This document shows positions 38,909-46,371 of a DNA stretch of 64,000 nucleotides, piece by piece. Origin of the DNA: Lysobacter enzymogenes (GTDB lineage: Bacteria; Pseudomonadota; Gammaproteobacteria; Xanthomonadales; Xanthomonadaceae); assembly GCF_023617245.1 (NCBI RefSeq), contig NZ_CP067396.1:2294001-2358000 (forward strand), read 5' to 3'. The notes under the pieces are model-generated. The model worked only from the letters and a program-made list of their open reading frames with translations. It was not told the DNA's origin and searched no databases. A program made the position numbers and the translations under genes. Position 1 is the first letter of the stretch, and each line of letters begins with the position of its first letter.

Positions 38909-40435
38909 ATGAGCGACGCCTCCCGACTGAACGAGCTGCGCGCCGAGGTCGGGCGCGTCGCTGCCACGCCGCTGTCCCGACTGGTTTCCGCCGACCCGGC
39001 CCGCGCCGGCGACTTCGCGCTCAAGGTCGGGCCGGTCTACGCCAACTTCGCCCGCCAGCATTACGACCGCGATGCCGTGCGCTGGCTGTTCCGCGCCGCC
39101 GAGGCGGCCGGCAGCGCGCAGCGCGTGCGGGCGCTGTTCGACGGCGAGACCGTCAACGTCACCGAAGGCCGGCCGGCGCTGCACACCGCGCTGCGCGGCG
39201 ATTTCTCCCACGCGCCGGTCGCGCATGAGGCCCACCGCGAAGCGCTCAAGGCGCGCGCGCGGATGCGCGCGACCATCGAAGCGCTGGAGGCGAGCGAGGT
39301 CACCGACATCGTCAGCGTCGGCATCGGCGGCTCCGATCTCGGCCCGCGGCTGGCGGTCGACGCGCTGAGCGGGCCGAAGCCAGGCCGTTTCCGCGTCCAC
39401 TTCCTGTCCAACGTCGACGGCCACGCGGCCCAGCGCACGCTGGCCGGGCTCGATCCCCAGCGCACCGCGGCGCTGCTGATCTCCAAGACCTTCGGCACCC
39501 AGGAGACGCTGCTCAACGGCGGCATCCTGCGCGACTGGCTCGGCGACAGCGCGGGCCTGGACGGCGGGCGCCTGTACGCGATCAGCGCGAACCTCGAACG
39601 CCCCGCGCAGGCCTTCGACATCCCGCCCGAGCGCATCCTGCCGATGTGGGACTGGGTCGGCGGCCGCTATTCGCTGTGGTCGGCGGTGGGCCTGCCGATC
39701 GCGCTGGCGATCGGCATGGACGGGTTCGAGCAGTTCCTGTCCGGCGCCGCGCAGATGGACGCGCACGTGCTGCAGACGCCGCTGGAGAGCAACCTCGCCG
39801 CGTGGCACGCGCTGACCTCGATCTGGAACCGCAACGGCCTGGGCTACGCGACCCAGGCGGTGCTGGCCTACGACGAGCGCCTGAAGCTGCTGTCGAACTA
39901 CCTGCAGCAGTTGGTGATGGAGAGCCTGGGCAAGTCGGTCAAGCTCGACGGCTCGCCGGTCGGCGAAGACACCGTGCCGGTGTGGTGGGGCGGCGCCGGC
40001 ACCGACACCCAGCACAGCTTCTTCCAGGCGCTGCACCAAGGCACCTCGATCGTTCCGGCCGACTTCATCGGCGTGGTCCGCAGCGACGCGCCGTACCCGC
40101 AGAACCATCGCGCCCTGCACGCGAACCTGCTCGCGCAGACCGAGGCGTTCGCCAACGGCCAGCGCAGCGACGACCCGCACCGCGCCTACGCCGGCGGCCG
40201 CCCGAGCACGACGATCCTGCTCGACGCGCTGACCCCGGCCTCGCTCGGCGCGCTGCTGGCGATGTACGAGCACAGCGTGTACCTGCAGTCGGTGTTCTGG
40301 GGCATCAACGCCTTCGACCAGTTCGGCGTCGAACTCGGCAAGCAGGTCGCCAGCAAGCTGCTGCCGGCGCTGGCCGGCGAGGCGCAGGCGGAGGATCCGG
40401 TGACGCGCGAGTTGCTGGCGCGGCTGCGCGGCTGA
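38909..40435 (+). CDS. pgi: Glucose-6-phosphate isomerase
   Basis: A 508-residue glycolytic/gluconeogenic enzyme interconverting glucose-6-P and fructose-6-P. Signatures include VSVGIGGSDLGPRLAVDAL, SKTFGTQETLLNG, the catalytic region WDWVGGRYSLWSAVGLPIA and a second signature GINAFDQFGVELGKQ. Length is slightly below the ~549 of E. coli, as in other xanthomonads. It is close behind panD, likely co-transcribed, and ends with a hairpin terminator. Confidence 0.96.
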   Translation: MSDASRLNELRAEVGRVAATPLSRLVSADPARAGDFALKVGPVYANFARQHYDRDAVRWLFRAAEAAGSAQRVRALFDGETVNVTEGRPALHTALRGDFSHAPVAHEAHREALKARARMRATIEALEASEVTDIVSVGIGGSDLGPRLAVDALSGPKPGRFRVHFLSNVDGHAAQRTLAGLDPQRTAALLISKTFGTQETLLNGGILRDWLGDSAGLDGGRLYAISANLERPAQAFDIPPERILPMWDWVGGRYSLWSAVGLPIALAIGMDGFEQFLSGAAQMDAHVLQTPLESNLAAWHALTSIWNRNGLGYATQAVLAYDERLKLLSNYLQQLVMESLGKSVKLDGSPVGEDTVPVWWGGAGTDTQHSFFQALHQGTSIVPADFIGVVRSDAPYPQNHRALHANLLAQTEAFANGQRSDDPHRAYAGGRPSTTILLDALTPASLGALLAMYEHSVYLQSVFWGINAFDQFGVELGKQVASKLLPALAGEAQAEDPVTRELLARLRG

Positions 40436-40455
40436 GCTCTCGGGTCTTGAAACAA

Positions 40456-40481
40456 AAGAACGGCGCTACGGCGCCGTTCTT
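40456..40481 (+). terminator. Terminator after pgi
   Basis: AAGAACGGCGC-TACG-GCGCCGTTCTT is an 11-bp perfect stem followed by a T-rich stretch, 20 bases after the stop. Confidence 0.75.
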
Positions 40482-40499
40482 CGTTTGCGGCCGAAGACC

Positions 40500-40598
40500 C
40501 TGTAGGAGCGGCGCGAGCCGCGACTGCGACAACGCAACTGCGCCGCAACCTTCGTCGTAGCTGCGTTGTCGCAGTCGCGGCTCGCGCCGCTCCTACAG
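40500..40598. repeat. GTAG-family palindrome pair with 37-bp perfect arms
   Basis: CTGTAGGAGCGGCGCGAGCC... (40500-40536) and its exact complement (40562-40598) flank a 25-base loop. The last bases supply the CTG-TAG that ends the queG frame. It lies between the convergent pgi and queG genes. Confidence 0.88.
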
Positions 40599-41705
40599 CG
40601 AGGCTTCGTGCTTCGCGAGCGCCCATTGGACGTGCTCGCGCACCAGTTCGCTGGGATGTTGCAGGCGCGAACGCAAGGCCGTGATCGCCTCCGGCGTCGT
40701 CGGCGCATTGCCCAACGCCACCGCGATGTTGCGCAGCCAGCGCTCGTGCCCGCTGCGGCGGATCGCCGAGCCTTCGGTGCGGCGCAGGAACTCGTCTTCT
40801 TCCCACGCGAACAGCTGCGCCAGCGTCGCCCGGTCGAGGTCGTTGCGGGCGCGGAAATCCGGCTCGTCGCTGCGCTTGGCGAACTTGTTCCAGGGGCAGA
40901 CCAACTGGCAGTCGTCGCAGCCGAAGATGCGGTTGCCGATCGGCTCGCGCAGTTCCAGCGGGATTGCGCCGTCGTGCTCGATGGTCAGGTAGGCGATGCA
41001 GCGGCGCGCGTCGAGCCGGTGCGGCGCGACGATGGCCTGGGTCGGGCAGACGTCGATGCAGCGCACGCAGGTGCCGCAGTGCGCGCTGGCCGGGGCGTCG
41101 ACCGGCAGCGGCAGGTCGACGTAGATCTCGCCGAGGAAGAACCACGAGCCGCCGTCCTTGTCGATCAGGCAGGTGTGCTTGCCGATCCAGCCGAGCCCGG
41201 CGTTGCGCGCCAGCGCGCGTTCCAGCACCGGCGCGGAATCGACGAACACGCGGTGGCCGAACGGCCCGACCAGTTCGGCCAGGCGCTCGGCCAGGCGCTG
41301 CAGGCGCTGGCGCATGAGCTTGTGGTAGTCGCGGCCGAGCGCGTAGCGGGCGACGTAGGCGCGCTCGCCGTCGGCGAGCGTGGCCCAGGCTTCCTCGTCG
41401 TCGCGGCGGCCGTAATCCAGCCCGACCGAGATCACCCGCACCGTGCCCGGCAGCAGTTGCGCCGGGCGCGCGCGCAGTTCGCCGTGGCGCGCCATCCAGT
41501 CCATCGAGCCGTGCAGGCCGCGTTCGAGCCAGTCCAGCAGGTAGGCCTCGTCCTCGCCCAGCTCGACCCCGCTGATGCCGCAGCGCTGGAAACCGAACTC
41601 GCGCGCCAGCGCGCGGATGCGCCGCGCCAGCGCCGCGTAATCGGGCGCGGGGCGGCCGGCGGGGCCGGGCAGCGGCGAACTGGGGCTGGCGTCGATCTGG
41701 CTCAC
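40593..41705 (-). CDS. queG: Epoxyqueuosine reductase
   Basis: A cobalamin- and iron-sulfur-dependent enzyme catalysing the last step of queuosine formation in tRNA. Motifs: FGFQRCGISGVEL near the N-terminus, YGRDYHKLMRQRL-like LGRDYHKLM, GLGWIGKHTCLI, two ferredoxin clusters (CGTCVRCIDVCPTQAI; FGCDDCQLVCPWN) and a C-terminal HEAT-like region. I take the GTG at 41705 (370 residues); an ATG at 41732 would overlap the divergent nnrD start codon. The stop codon lies inside an extragenic palindrome. Confidence 0.93.
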   Translation of the reverse strand: MSQIDASPSSPLPGPAGRPAPDYAALARRIRALAREFGFQRCGISGVELGEDEAYLLDWLERGLHGSMDWMARHGELRARPAQLLPGTVRVISVGLDYGRRDDEEAWATLADGERAYVARYALGRDYHKLMRQRLQRLAERLAELVGPFGHRVFVDSAPVLERALARNAGLGWIGKHTCLIDKDGGSWFFLGEIYVDLPLPVDAPASAHCGTCVRCIDVCPTQAIVAPHRLDARRCIAYLTIEHDGAIPLELREPIGNRIFGCDDCQLVCPWNKFAKRSDEPDFRARNDLDRATLAQLFAWEEDEFLRRTEGSAIRRSGHERWLRNIAVALGNAPTTPEAITALRSRLQHPSELVREHVQWALAKHEASL

Positions 41706-41730
41706 GATGCGGCAAGTATAGAATCCAGGC

Positions 41731-43266
41731 ATGTCCCGGTCCGCCGAAACCGAAGGCCGCCGCGCCGGCGCCCGCGCCGCGACCGCGCCGTGCCCGCTCT
41801 ACGACGCCGCGGCGTTGCGCGCGGCCGAGCGCGGCGCCGCCGCGGCCTCGGGCGACGCGTTCGAACTGATGCGCCGCGCCGGCGAAGCGGCCTGGCGCGA
41901 GTGGCTGGACCGCTGGAGCCAGGCCTATTCGCTGCTGGTGGTGTGCGGGCCCGGCAACAACGGCGGCGACGGCTACGTCATGGCGACCCACGCGCTGCGC
42001 AACGGCCGCAAGGTCGCGGTGGTGCGGCTGCGCGACCACGCGCCGCGCAGCGAACCGGCGCGCCGCGCCGCGGACGGCTACCGCGACGCCGGCGGCGCGA
42101 CGCTCGAATTCGACGGCGCGCTGCCGCCGGCCGAGGCGATCGTCGACGCCTTGTTCGGCATCGGCCTGAGCCGCGCGCCCGATGCCGCGGCGGGCGCGTT
42201 GATCGAGGCGATCAACGGCCACGGCGCGCCGGTGTTCGCGCTCGACGTTCCCAGCGGCGTCGATGCCGATCGCGGCGCGGTCGCGGGCCGCGCGGTGGTC
42301 GCCGACTGCACGCTCGAATTCATCGCCCGCAAGCGCGGGCTGCGCACCGGCGCCGCGCTGGACCACGTCGGCGAACCGGTGCTGGCGTCGCTGGGCGTGG
42401 ACATGTCCGAACATGCGGCCTATCCGGTCGCCGAGTGGCTGCGCGCGCCGGATCTGGGCCGCTGGCTGCGTCCGCGCCGGCGCGACAGCCACAAGGGCCG
42501 CAACGGCCGGGTGCTGTGCATCGGCGGCGACCACGGCTACGGCGGCGCGCTGGTCCTGTGCGCGCAGGCGGCGCTGCGCAGCGGCGCGGGCTTGGTCGAT
42601 GCCGCCACCCGCGCCGACCACGTCGCACCGTTGCTGGCGCGCCTGCCCGAGGCGATGCCGCGCGCGGTCGAATCCAGCGACGACCTGCGCGCCGCGCTCG
42701 CCGCCGCCGACGTGATCGCGATCGGCCCGGGCTTGGGCACCCAGGAGTGGGGCGCGCTGCTGTTCGCCGCCGCGCTGACCAGCGACAAGCCGCTGCTGCT
42801 CGACGCCGATGCGTTGAACCTGCTGGCCGCGCAGCCGCGCGCGCTGCCGGCCGACTGCATCCTCACCCCGCATCCGGGCGAGGCCGCGCGCCTGCTCGGC
42901 AGCGACACCGCGCGGGTGCAGGCCGACCGCGACGCCGCGGTGCGCGCCTTGGCCGAGCGCTACCGCTGCGCGGTCGTGCTCAAGGGCGCGGGCACGCTGG
43001 TGCACGCGCCGGGGCAGGGCGTGCGCGTGATCGGGGCGGGCAATCCCGGCATGGCGGTCGGCGGCATGGGCGACGTGCTCAGCGGCGCGATCGCGGCGCT
43101 GCGCGCGCAAGGGCTGGACGCGTTCGATGCGGCCAGTTGCGGCGCGCTGTTGCATTCGACGGCCGGCGACCGCGCCGCGCGCGACGACGGCGAACGCGGC
43201 CTGCTGCCGAGCGACCTGATGCCGTGGCTGCGCCGCTGCGCCAATCCGCGCGCGGATGAGCGATGA
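41731..43266 (+). CDS. nnr: Bifunctional NAD(P)H-hydrate epimerase/dehydratase
   Basis: A 511-residue repair enzyme for hydrated NADH and NADPH. The N-terminal epimerase domain (~1-215) has CGPGNNGGDGYVMATHAL and DALFGIGLSR. The C-terminal ADP-dependent dehydratase domain has HKGRNGRVLCIGGDHGYGGA, IGPGLG, LDADALNLLA, TPHPGEAARLL and GNPGMAVGGMGDVLSG. A TATAGAAT element lies 6-13 bases before the ATG. tsaE overlaps its end by 11 bases, a coupling conserved in gammaproteobacteria. Confidence 0.95.
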   Translation: MSRSAETEGRRAGARAATAPCPLYDAAALRAAERGAAAASGDAFELMRRAGEAAWREWLDRWSQAYSLLVVCGPGNNGGDGYVMATHALRNGRKVAVVRLRDHAPRSEPARRAADGYRDAGGATLEFDGALPPAEAIVDALFGIGLSRAPDAAAGALIEAINGHGAPVFALDVPSGVDADRGAVAGRAVVADCTLEFIARKRGLRTGAALDHVGEPVLASLGVDMSEHAAYPVAEWLRAPDLGRWLRPRRRDSHKGRNGRVLCIGGDHGYGGALVLCAQAALRSGAGLVDAATRADHVAPLLARLPEAMPRAVESSDDLRAALAAADVIAIGPGLGTQEWGALLFAAALTSDKPLLLDADALNLLAAQPRALPADCILTPHPGEAARLLGSDTARVQADRDAAVRALAERYRCAVVLKGAGTLVHAPGQGVRVIGAGNPGMAVGGMGDVLSGAIAALRAQGLDAFDAASCGALLHSTAGDRAARDDGERGLLPSDLMPWLRRCANPRADER

Positions 43267-43798
43267 TTTCGCGATGAGTCACGATGTCCTTTCCGAATTG
43301 CGCCTGCATCTGGCCGATGCCGACGCCACCGACGCGCTCGGCGCCGCGCTCGCGGCCGCGCGCGCGCGCCTGCCGGCGAACGCGCCGCCGCTGCACGTGC
43401 ACCTGCACGGCGACCTCGGCGCGGGCAAGTCGACCCTGGCGCGCGCGCTGTTGCGCGCGCTCGGCGTGCAGGGCGCGATCCGCAGCCCCACCTACACCCT
43501 GGTCGAGCGCTACGGGTTGAACGACGGCGGCGAAGCCTGGCATCTCGACCTGTACCGCATCGGCGACGCCGGCGAGCTGGAGTTCCTCGGCCTGGACGGC
43601 GGCGAGGCCTCGCTGTGGCTGATCGAGTGGCCCGAACGCGGTCGCGGCTGGTTGCCGGCGGCCGACCTGCGGATCGACCTCGCCGTCGACGGCGCCGGGC
43701 GCAGCGCCCGCCTGCAGGCCGCCAGTCCGGCGGCGCGGGCCTGGCTGGACGGGGTCGCAGCAATGGGTGCGACAGTGGCGTTCACAGGCTCGGCCTAG
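43256..43798 (+). CDS. tsaE: tRNA threonylcarbamoyladenosine biosynthesis ATPase TsaE
   Basis: A 180-residue P-loop protein needed for the t6A tRNA modification with TsaB/C/D. Walker A is HGDLGAGKSTLARALL (~51-66), followed by SPTYTLVERY, WHLDLYRI and LIEWPERG, all conserved in the family. The start at 43256 overlaps nnr; a second ATG at 43274 is also plausible. amiC follows after 110 bases. Confidence 0.95.
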   Translation: MSDDFAMSHDVLSELRLHLADADATDALGAALAAARARLPANAPPLHVHLHGDLGAGKSTLARALLRALGVQGAIRSPTYTLVERYGLNDGGEAWHLDLYRIGDAGELEFLGLDGGEASLWLIEWPERGRGWLPAADLRIDLAVDGAGRSARLQAASPAARAWLDGVAAMGATVAFTGSA

Positions 43799-43855
43799 AG
43801 GCGTTTGCGGCCGACTCCTGAACGATTCCCTAGGAAGTAACGCCAGGTCCCGGAT

Positions 43856-43878
43856 TTGCAAGGAAAAAATACTTGCAA
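43856..43878. promoter_or_regulatory. Candidate operator/promoter element before amiC
   Basis: TTGCAAG and CTTGCAA form perfect 7-bp arms around GAAAAAATA. The AT-rich element is centred about 42 bases before the amiC start in otherwise GC-rich DNA. It may be a dimer binding site overlapping the -35 region; no binder is known. Confidence 0.4.
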
Positions 43879-43908
43879 TTCCACTATCTCGGTGCTTGAC
43901 TTACGCCC

Positions 43909-45735
43909 ATGCGAGTCAAGGGGGCCACCGTTCAGAAAGTCCTGATGGGCCTGGCGCTCTTGGCAGCGCTGGCCTGGAATCTCGCTCATGCGAGCGAAAT
44001 CAAGGGCTTGGAACTGCGCAACGGCGCCACCGGTACCCGTGCCGAGATCGCCCTCGACGGCGCCGGCCAGTACAAGGTCATCAGCCTCAAGGGCCCCGAC
44101 CGTCTCGTCGTCGACCTGCCGGCCTCGCGCCTGGGCAAGGGCGTCAAGCTGCCGGCCGGTGCCGGCCTGATCAAGTCCGTGCGCGTCGGCGAGCCCCAGC
44201 CGGGTACCGCGCGCATCGTGTTCGACCTCGCCCAGCCGGTCGCGGTGCTCAAGCCGCGCATCGAGCAGGGCGCCGGCGGTCCGCGCCTGGTGCTGGAATG
44301 GCCCGGCGACGGCAGCGAGCCGGCGGTCGCCGCCGCGCCGAAGGCCGAAGCGCCCGCCGCAGCGGCTGCTGTCGTTCCCGCCACGGTTGCCGCAGCCGCG
44401 CCGGCGCAGGCCGCGCCCGGCAGCGAACCCGCCGATCCTGCGGTCGCGTCCAACGCCGCCACCAGCAAGCTGATTTCCGAACTCGCCGCGCGCGGCGCGG
44501 CGGGTGCGCCGGCGGCGCATGCCGGTCAGCCCGCGGGCGCGCAGGTCGCCAACGTGCAGCCCGCGTCCGTGCCGGCCGCGAGCCTGCCGGCGGCGAACGC
44601 GCCGGCTACGAACATGCCTGCTACGAACATGCCGGCTACGAACATGCCGGCTACGACCATGCAAGCGCCCGCCGTCGCGGCAGCGCTGCCGCCGACCGGC
44701 GCGCAGCGGGCCGCCGCCCAGGCGGTGTTCGAACAGGCCGCGCAGGCGCCGGTGCCGACCACGGTCGCGACCGGCGTCCCGACCCGCATCGCCACCGGCG
44801 TGCCCACCCGCATCGCCACCGGCGTGCCGACGCCGATGCCGGGTTCGGCCGCGGCCAATGCGGCGGCCAATCCCAATCCGACCACCGCCGCGCCGGGCGC
44901 GCCAGCGAACGAACCCGCGCCGCCGGCCGGTGCGGTCAAGACCCTTAAGGACGTCATGCGCGGCCGCGGCATGCGCCCGCTGGTCATCGCCATCGATCCC
45001 GGCCACGGCGGCCAGGATCCCGGCGCGATCGGCCAGGGCGGCAAGCGCGAGAAGGACGTGACCCTGGCGATCGGCCGCGAACTGGCGCGCCAGATCAACG
45101 CCACCCCGGGCCTGAAGGCCTACATGACCCGCGACACCGACGTGTTCATCCCGTTGCCGCGGCGCGCCCAACTGGCGCGCCAGGCCAAGGCCGACATGTT
45201 CGTCTCGATCCATGCCGATGCGGCCGAGAACCGCAGCGCGAGCGGCTCGTCGGTGTACGTGCTCTCGCTCAAGGGCGCGACCTCGCAGCGCGCGCGCTGG
45301 CTGGCGGACAAGGAAAACGCCTCCGACCTGATCGGCGGCGTGCGCCTGCAGCAGACCGACAACACCTTGGCCTCGGTGCTGCTCGACCTGACCCAGAGCG
45401 GCCACATGAAGGCCTCCGAGGACGCCGCCGCGCACGTGCTCGACGGCCTGCGCGACGTCGGCAAGAACCACAAGCCGCACGTGGAAAAGGCCAACTTCGC
45501 GGTTCTGCGCACCTCGGACATGCCGGCGATGCTGGTGGAGACCAACTTCATCTCCAACCCGGAAGAAGAGCGCCGCCTGACCGATCCCGCGCACCAGCGC
45601 GCGCTGGCGCGGGCGGTGCTCGGCGGGATCAACAACTACTTCACCCGCCAGCCGCCGCCGGGCTCGCTGTACGCGGCGCGCGCCGAAGCGCAGCAGGCGC
45701 AGGGCGGCGGATTCGGCGGGGGCGGCAGCCCCTGA
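43909..45735 (+). CDS. amiC: N-acetylmuramoyl-L-alanine amidase with AMIN domain
   Basis: A 608-residue periplasmic amidase that splits peptidoglycan at division sites. A signal peptide ends near residue 26 (LAWNLAHAS). An AMIN domain (~30-130) targets the septum. A ~200-residue Ala/Pro/Thr linker contains ATNMP repeats and ATGVPTRI repeats. The amidase_3 catalytic domain (~355-590) has the zinc motif IAIDPGHGGQDPGAIG, the Glu in GKREKDVTLAIG, SIHADA and MLVETNFISN. The linker is unusually long. It lies between tsaE and a pentapeptide gene, with mutL next. Confidence 0.93.
   Translation: MRVKGATVQKVLMGLALLAALAWNLAHASEIKGLELRNGATGTRAEIALDGAGQYKVISLKGPDRLVVDLPASRLGKGVKLPAGAGLIKSVRVGEPQPGTARIVFDLAQPVAVLKPRIEQGAGGPRLVLEWPGDGSEPAVAAAPKAEAPAAAAAVVPATVAAAAPAQAAPGSEPADPAVASNAATSKLISELAARGAAGAPAAHAGQPAGAQVANVQPASVPAASLPAANAPATNMPATNMPATNMPATTMQAPAVAAALPPTGAQRAAAQAVFEQAAQAPVPTTVATGVPTRIATGVPTRIATGVPTPMPGSAAANAAANPNPTTAAPGAPANEPAPPAGAVKTLKDVMRGRGMRPLVIAIDPGHGGQDPGAIGQGGKREKDVTLAIGRELARQINATPGLKAYMTRDTDVFIPLPRRAQLARQAKADMFVSIHADAAENRSASGSSVYVLSLKGATSQRARWLADKENASDLIGGVRLQQTDNTLASVLLDLTQSGHMKASEDAAAHVLDGLRDVGKNHKPHVEKANFAVLRTSDMPAMLVETNFISNPEEERRLTDPAHQRALARAVLGGINNYFTRQPPPGSLYAARAEAQQAQGGGFGGGGSP
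44602..44838 (+). repeat. Two short tandem repeats in the amiC linker
   Basis: Four 15-bp units CCGGCTACGAACATG (44602-44661), encoding Ala-Thr-Asn-Met-Pro repeats, and three 24-bp units GCCACCGGCGTGCCCACCCG.. (44767-44838), encoding ATGVPTRI repeats. Both keep the frame when copy number changes. Confidence 0.88.
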
Positions 45736-45801
45736 TCGCGGCAGGGCGACGCCGGCGCATGCCGTGCGCAGCCGCCAACACCGCAGCGTGAGCGAGCGTC
45801 G

Positions 45802-46257
45802 ATGAGCGCCGACGACACCGGGCCCGCCGACGCGGCCGACGACGCCGACTTGATCGCCGCGATCCGCCGCCGCCTGTCCGACCGCGGCAGCCTGTGGATC
45901 AACCAGCGCTATTCGCACGAAGGCGAACCCGCGCAGCGCGAATACTTCCTCAAGCCCGCGCGGCGCGGCGACATCGACGGCGCGAACCTGCATGGCGCGA
46001 TCCTGGACGGCACGATCCTGGACGGCGCGATCCTGGACGGCACGATCCTGGACGGCACGATTCTGCATGGCACGATCCTGCACGGCACGATCCTGCTCGG
46101 TTTCGACGACTGGCAGGATCGCCACGAGGACGCCGTCGATCTCTATCTCAGCCACCGGCGCCTGAGCTTCGACACGCTGGCGCAGGCCCTGGCCTACACC
46201 TTCGCGCAGTTGCCGTTGCGGCCCGAGGATCTGCGCGCGGCGGTCCGCCGCCGCTGA
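45802..46257 (+). CDS. Pentapeptide-repeat protein built from a 15-bp tandem repeat
   Basis: A 151-residue protein. Residues 1-59 form an acidic start and a basic region with SLWINQRYSHEGEPAQREYFL. Residues 60-99 are eight consecutive pentapeptides of the type G-(A/T)-I-L-(D/H), matching the pentapeptide-repeat pattern with central Leu. The tail (DDWQDRHEDAVDLYLSHRRLSFDTLAQALAYTFAQLP) is helical. The family forms a square beta-helix, too short here for a full gyrase-mimic type. No signal peptide. It lies between amiC and mutL, which are usually adjacent, so it looks inserted. Function unknown. Confidence 0.75.
   Translation: MSADDTGPADAADDADLIAAIRRRLSDRGSLWINQRYSHEGEPAQREYFLKPARRGDIDGANLHGAILDGTILDGAILDGTILDGTILHGTILHGTILLGFDDWQDRHEDAVDLYLSHRRLSFDTLAQALAYTFAQLPLRPEDLRAAVRRR
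45979..46098 (+). repeat. Eight 15-bp tandem units
   Basis: Units GGC(G/A)CGATCCTGGAC repeat eight times without interruption; the middle four are near-identical and alternate as a 30-bp pair. They encode the eight pentapeptides of the surrounding gene. Confidence 0.92.
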
Positions 46258-46371
46258 GCGCGACGCCGGCGCAACGCCGCACAGCGCAAGCCGCGGATCG
46301 CGCCGGCCGGACCCGGCGGCTATCATCGGTTTCCACTCCCCCGCGGTGCCTGCGCGCACCGGAATGCCGCC

